Positions 60,401 through 64,000 of a DNA stretch of 64,000 bases are shown in pieces. Every line of letters starts with the position of its first letter. Positions within the stretch are counted from its first letter, which is position 1. The stretch is from Dromiciops gliroides (taxonomy: Eukaryota; Chordata; Mammalia; Microbiotheria; Microbiotheriidae): positions 78,871,327-78,935,326 of the forward strand of contig NC_057861.1 in assembly GCF_019393635.1 (NCBI RefSeq), read 5' to 3'. The position numbers and the translations under genes are program-made. Under the pieces are notes generated by a model. The model saw only the letters and a program-made list of their open reading frames with translations, did not search any database and had not been told where the DNA came from.

Positions 60401-62777
60401 CAGAATCAATTTCATTCATTGTGATGTTCAGTACATGCCTTACAATTTTTTTCTTGAGGAAAGTTATCACAAAATATACGACTAAAGGTTCTGAGTATCT
60501 TACAAGCTTTGGACCTCTTTTGTTCTTTAATCCTAAAATATATTTTTTCCAACATATTTTCCACTGTCCTCCATTTCTACACATTTAGTTTTACCTGTCA
60601 CACCACCTTTACAATAAATATAGCAATGTATATGGTATCTTAGTGGAACATCTCGTCAAGGTCTTCATAGAATTTCTCTACCACTTTATCTGTGGGAACA
60701 GATGGCAGTACATAAATTGAAATTCTCTTTCTGGTAGTTGATTTGTTTTTTTTCCTGTATGCTCATCATGGGTATCAACAGATAACCAAGTATTCCATGA
60801 AATGATGAAACCATCTCTATCAGCTTCTTTTGTTGCCTCTCCAAGGAGATCCTGGGAACTATCTTTCTATTTACCTGCAACTTCCTTACATTTCTAGCAA
60901 GAACATCAGTTCTGGGGGCAGCTAGGTGGCACAGTGGATAAAGCACCAGCCTTGGATTCAGGAATAACCTGAGTTCAAATCTGGCCTCAGATACTTGACA
61001 CTTACTAGCTGTGTGACCCTGGGCAAGTCACTTAAACCCCATTGCCCCACCAAAAAAAAAAAAAAAGAACATCAGTTCTTCTAGTAGTATATATCAGTTG
61101 TTGGATAAGACCATCACACTTACCAAGTACCAAGTTTACAGATGGCCTAAAAAAGATGTGATTGCTAGTCTTTTAGGCCACTTTTGTTGTAGAAATAGAA
61201 GGGAGCCTCATGGGCTAAAGAGAAAAGACATTTTAGATTTTTTTTTTGTAACACAAGTTTCTGTGACCAAAGAATTTACCACCTAACGGTCAACCTGCAG
61301 GTGGTCAGTGTCTCTGTACTTAATTAGGCTGGGTCCTCAGACAGAAGACAGTCTATCATTAGAACAAGCCTTAGAGGCCTTCAAGCTTGGAACAAACCTA
61401 ACAGTATTTCTGCTCTGCTTGCCTAGCCTTGGGGACCCCAGAATCACCTAGAGATCATGTCATATCAGATGAGTACTTACAATCATGGGATCATCAGTTT
61501 CAGAGTTAGAAGGGGCTATAGAGGCCTGTGACATCAACTCCCTCACTTTACAGATGAGGAATTTGAGGTACAGAGAGGTTAGATGACTCTGACTCAGAGT
61601 TCAAGTGAGAATTTGAACCCAGCTCTTCCTGACTCCAGGTCCAGTGACATATGTGGAGGCCTCTCTCTTATATACTTCTAAAACAGTTTTCCCATACAGC
61701 TAGATTATAAACTTCCTGAGAAGCACCCAGTTCTTATAATCCTTTGTCTTAGTAAATTCAAAAGGCTATAGGGGATACAATCATATACTTGGTAAGTAAG
61801 CCTAATAAATGCTCCCCAGCCTCTTTCTACCCTTTGTCTTGTTGATTCCTATTATTTCTGCAAGAGGTTATAAGACACAAACAATACTCAAAGCTCAGGT
61901 CTTACTTACTCAATGATGTTCTCGATGGATTTACCATAGGGCCTGCAGGAGACAAAAACCAACGTCTGGATGGCTTTGCAGTTTCGTATGTCCTGAACCA
62001 CTCTGTTACCTGAAGGCAGAAATAGCTTGAAATTAATAGGATGAAATGGAAACTAAAGGCTCCTTTACAGACAGACCCTTGATTCTTTGTGGGAGACAGC
62101 CACTGAGAGCCCGCAGCAGAACTACACCCCAGACCACACTGGGTCAGAGGAATGGGCTTCTGGAATGGAGAAAATCCTGAACTCCAGCCTGCCTATAGGA
62201 AACTACTGGAAATGCTCTTGGTGTTTTCATGTGGGAGAATGGAAGAACATAAAGCAGGTCAAGAAGCAGGATGAAACTGGAGCACCAAGTGAATACGCAC
62301 AATGACTACAAAGGCAAAAATCCCTAAAAGAAAGCTAAATTCTGAATAATAACGGGGGGGCGGGGATCATGGAGGTCCCACAGAAGAGATAGCAAAATGG
62401 ACCTCCCTGGTGTTGGAGAGGTGGGAGGCTACTGGGTAGAATAAATGAATTGTCAGACAGTTTCTGTATAGAATCTTTTGACTTAATTTTTTTGCCTTTG
62501 CTGCAGTTGAGGGTTCAATCAGAGGTGGGGGAAGGAATGACTATCATATAAAAACAAAAGGCATCAATAAAAAGTTGTTCATTTGTTTTTAAATAAAGTT
62601 AAGTAGCAATGGGAGAAGGGAAAAATATTCTTCAGCAGAGAATCAATCTGCCCTTACTCAGTCCACACTGGGATGGGTCCACCAAAGCCATGAGTGACCG
62701 GCCGTCCACCTGGGACTCTAATACCTGTGACATAATCTCCTTCGCATTGCCAGGGCAGGATTCCCAGTTTGTGATGC
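57322..62777 (-). CDS. TRMT2B: TRMT2B, last three coding exons (partial gene)
   Basis: tRNA/rRNA (uracil-5-)-methyltransferase homolog B; in human a mitochondrial SAM-dependent enzyme making m5U. Exons in transcript order are 62658-62777, 61910-62009 and 57322-57448, joined in phase through consensus splice sites. They encode the end of the class I methyltransferase domain. Recognition rests on the strings DGRSLMALVDP, IRNCKAIQTLVFVSC, GEPFVLRRAVPVDMFPH and CELVMLFTR before the stop, which follow human TRMT2B nearly residue for residue. The TrmA-type DPPRxG motif reads D-P-S-Q-C-G here; the VSC cysteine, equivalent to the family's nucleophile position, is kept and is followed by R-P. The 115 residues seen are about a quarter of the protein; upstream exons lie beyond the right edge. 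Human TRMT2B is X-linked. Confidence 0.92.
57545..57690 (-). repeat. Interspersed repeat, class uncertain
   Basis: 'ctcttaaatgcatacaataa' and 'ggcctctaggttaagaactg'. Same family as 32370-32540 and, inverted, 38640-38830. Confidence 0.55.
57760..57930 (+). repeat. L1 3' remnant
   Basis: 'gatgaagtgatgcagaagga' and 'aatctacatggactac' resemble the L1 ORF2/3' UTR junction; diverged. Confidence 0.4.
57931..58610. other. TRMT2B intron, no recognised feature
   Basis: AT-rich. A direct repeat of 'atttgttatttgcagtaatt' occurs at about 58073 and 58110. Confidence 0.5.
58621..58710 (-). repeat. Retroposed mRNA 3' end (tiny processed fragment)
   Basis: On the - strand about 75 bases of unique sequence carry aataaa, then 17 bases and a poly(A). 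The duplication aatttgtagtttt flanks it (58611, 58711). This is an L1-style retrocopy of some transcript's 3' end; the source gene is not recognised. Confidence 0.75.
58881..59031 (-). repeat. tRNA-derived marsupial SINE
   Basis: Full-length, slightly diverged. gcacttcctttt / gcacctcctttt duplication. Confidence 0.93.
59341..59486 (+). repeat. tRNA-derived marsupial SINE
   Basis: Full-length and close to consensus. Duplication agaagttagttgta on both sides. Confidence 0.96.
59487..60139. other. TRMT2B intron, mostly unassigned
   Basis: No clear gene. May include the 3' part of the RTE element that follows. Confidence 0.4.
60140..61250 (-). repeat. RTE-type LINE, endonuclease region, decayed
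   Basis: A - strand frame at 60333-60584 reads NKRGPKLVRYSE, ITMNEIDSVLIDYKQL and DQEVISES. This follows the RTE/BovB endonuclease (NERGxRLxxY... NEIDYIL...). More broken pieces continue to about 61250, around a SINE at 60914-61064. Not functional. Confidence 0.75.
60914..61064 (+). repeat. tRNA-derived marsupial SINE
   Basis: Full-length. Duplication aagaacatcagttct at 60899-60913 and 61065-61079. Confidence 0.95.
61495..61660 (-). repeat. MIR-like CORE-SINE
   Basis: 'tttacagatgaggaatttga' and 'gaatttgaacccagctcttc', reverse MIR. Confidence 0.75.
61910..62009 (-). CDS. TRMT2B: TRMT2B penultimate coding exon
   Basis: 100 nt. Acceptor ccttcag|gta, donor ttga|gtaag. Encodes NRVVQDIRNCKAIQ through GKSIENII. 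Confidence 0.93.
62010..62657. other. TRMT2B intron, no recognised feature
   Basis: Contains a G-run (acggggggg near 62353) and a 72-codon open frame without domain. Confidence 0.5.
62658..62777 (-). CDS. TRMT2B: TRMT2B antepenultimate coding exon
   Basis: 120 nt. Acceptor ctctgcag|gc, donor ctga|gtaag. Encodes ITNWESCPGNAKEI through VDPSQCGL. Confidence 0.92.
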
Positions 62778-63260
62778 CTGCAGAGAAGAAAAGCCCTCAG
62801 AATGCCCCTCATACCAAACAATGGTGTCCAGAGACCAGGGAAGGAGGATTTTCATCTTTCCTGGGCATGTGTAAAAGCCAGAGCTTTCCCAATTTGTCCC
62901 CTGAGCCCCAGCATACCTCTGACTATAGCCAGGATAGTAATTCCCTGTGCTTATAGGGTGCTTGCTTTATACTTTTAAAAATGTTTTAATCTTTTTTTTT
63001 AAATTCTGAACTTGAATTTATAAGTAAAACCCAGAAGATGGCAGAGGAAAGACAGTGAGCTCTCAAACTCATGACACAATCGCTCCAAAAAACATCCAAA
63101 TAATGCCATAGGAAAATGCCTGGAGCAGCAAAACTCACAGAAGAATGTGCTAAAAATTCTGAACTTGACAAAGACCATCTAAAATGAGCATTTCCATTAT
63201 ACCATAGGACAGAAGGATAGGAATATACACACAAAACTAATTTTAATCTCTTTGATATGG
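62778..63260. other. TRMT2B intron, no recognised feature
   Basis: Begins at the acceptor of the 62658-62777 exon. No further TRMT2B exon found. Confidence 0.5.
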
Positions 63261-63277
63261 AACCTGCTTTTCTTTTC

Positions 63278-63430
63278 TTTTTTTTTTTTTTTGGTGGGGC
63301 AATGGGGTGTTAAGTGACTTGCCCAGGGTCACACAGCTAGTAAGTGTCAAGTGTCTGAAGCCGGATTTGAACTCAGGTACTCCTGAATCCAGGGCCGGTG
63401 CTTTATCCACTGCACCACCTAGCTGCCCCC
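63278..63430 (-). repeat. tRNA-derived marsupial SINE
   Basis: Full-length reverse copy; cctgcttttctttt / ccttgcttttcttt flanks it. Confidence 0.93.
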
Positions 63431-63443
63431 CTTGCTTTTCTTT

Positions 63444-63594
63444 CTTTTTTTTTTTTTTTAGTAAGGCAATTGGGGTTAAGTGACTTGCCCAGGGTCACAC
63501 AGCTAGTAAGTGTCAAGTGTCTGAGGCCGGATTTGAACTCAGGTACTCTTGAATCCAGGGCTGGTGCTCCATCCGCTGTGCCATCTAGCTGCCC
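63444..63594 (-). repeat. tRNA-derived marsupial SINE
   Basis: Full-length reverse copy only 13 bases from the previous one. Confidence 0.93.
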
Positions 63595-63619
63595 CACTTT
63601 TTATTTTTAAATAAATTCA

Positions 63620-64000
63620 GTATGTAACTTTCAGAGCTATCCTGCTTGCCTGATTCCTTCTTGCCTTCCTTCTGTTCTCTCTTTTTTTTTTTTGGGGGGG
63701 GGAGGTAGATCACAGCCCTAGCTTCCTTCTCCCTCCAACCTTTCCCCCTGACCACCACTGAAAAAGAAAATCATAACCCTTTTAACAAACATGCCTAGTC
63801 AAGCAAAACAAATGCCCATATTAGCCCATGTCCAAAAAGGCATGTCTCATTCTGTACCCTGAGCCCATAACCTGCCTGTCAAGAAGTAAACAGCATGTTT
63901 CATCACTGGTCCTTTAGAATCATGGCTGATAACTAAATTGATCACAAGGCTTTATATGTTTCAAAGCACTTTCATGTACATCATCTCTTTTGATCCAGCC
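63620..64000 (-). repeat. Possible L1 3' UTR-like or other dispersed repeat
   Basis: C/T-rich then 'aaacatgcctagtcaagcaa' and 'tcattctgtaccctgagccc', which I associate with marsupial LINE 3' regions. The last 40 bases begin a CORE-SINE-like 3' segment (caaagcactttcatgtacat). Confidence 0.4.

Overview
The window is nuclear DNA of a marsupial. The evidence is roughly forty copies of one tRNA-derived SINE (body with tRNA-like A and B boxes, GGGCAGCTAGGTGG head, A-rich tail, 10-18 bp target duplications), of the type very abundant in marsupial genomes (WSINE1/SINE1-like). Older CORE-SINEs (MAR1/MIR), L2, CR1/L3, RTE and L1 LINEs and several class I ERV-type LTRs lie among them. Species cannot be fixed from sequence alone. 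Unique, gene-bearing DNA is a small minority of the window.

Layout. 1-5.1 kb is old LINE (L2) and SINE sequence. 5.15-5.58 kb is a CpG-rich, promoter-like block with no gene I can name. 6.2-9.4 kb is repeats, ending in a GA microsatellite. 10.6-11.6 kb holds a complete single-exon class A GPCR, clearly a urotensin-2-receptor relative but with altered DRY and NPxxY motifs. A 102-bp imperfect tandem duplication lies just 3' of it. 13-24 kb is L2, LTR-like, L1 and SINE sequence. 24.6-30.3 kb is a nest of LTRs, L1 and SINEs around a decayed antisense C2H2 zinc-finger exon. 31.85-45.98 kb is a complete four-exon KRAB-zinc-finger gene on the + strand. Its exons join in phase (33 + 127 + 114 + 1445 nt, 572 aa) and it starts in a CpG-rich promoter. 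Its last intron carries a very young 3.7-kb LTR element with apparently identical 357-bp LTRs. 46-57 kb is repeats. 57.3-62.8 kb holds, on the - strand, the last three coding exons of TRMT2B (tRNA/rRNA uracil-5-methyltransferase homolog B); the rest of that gene lies beyond the right edge.

Context. TRMT2B is X-linked in human (Xq22), so this window may be from the marsupial X. The receptor-like gene and the KRAB-ZNF gene are not ones I know of next to human TRMT2B, so the left part may be a marsupial-specific or eutherian-lost gene neighbourhood. The three genes do not form a pathway; they are independent transcription units in repeat-rich DNA.
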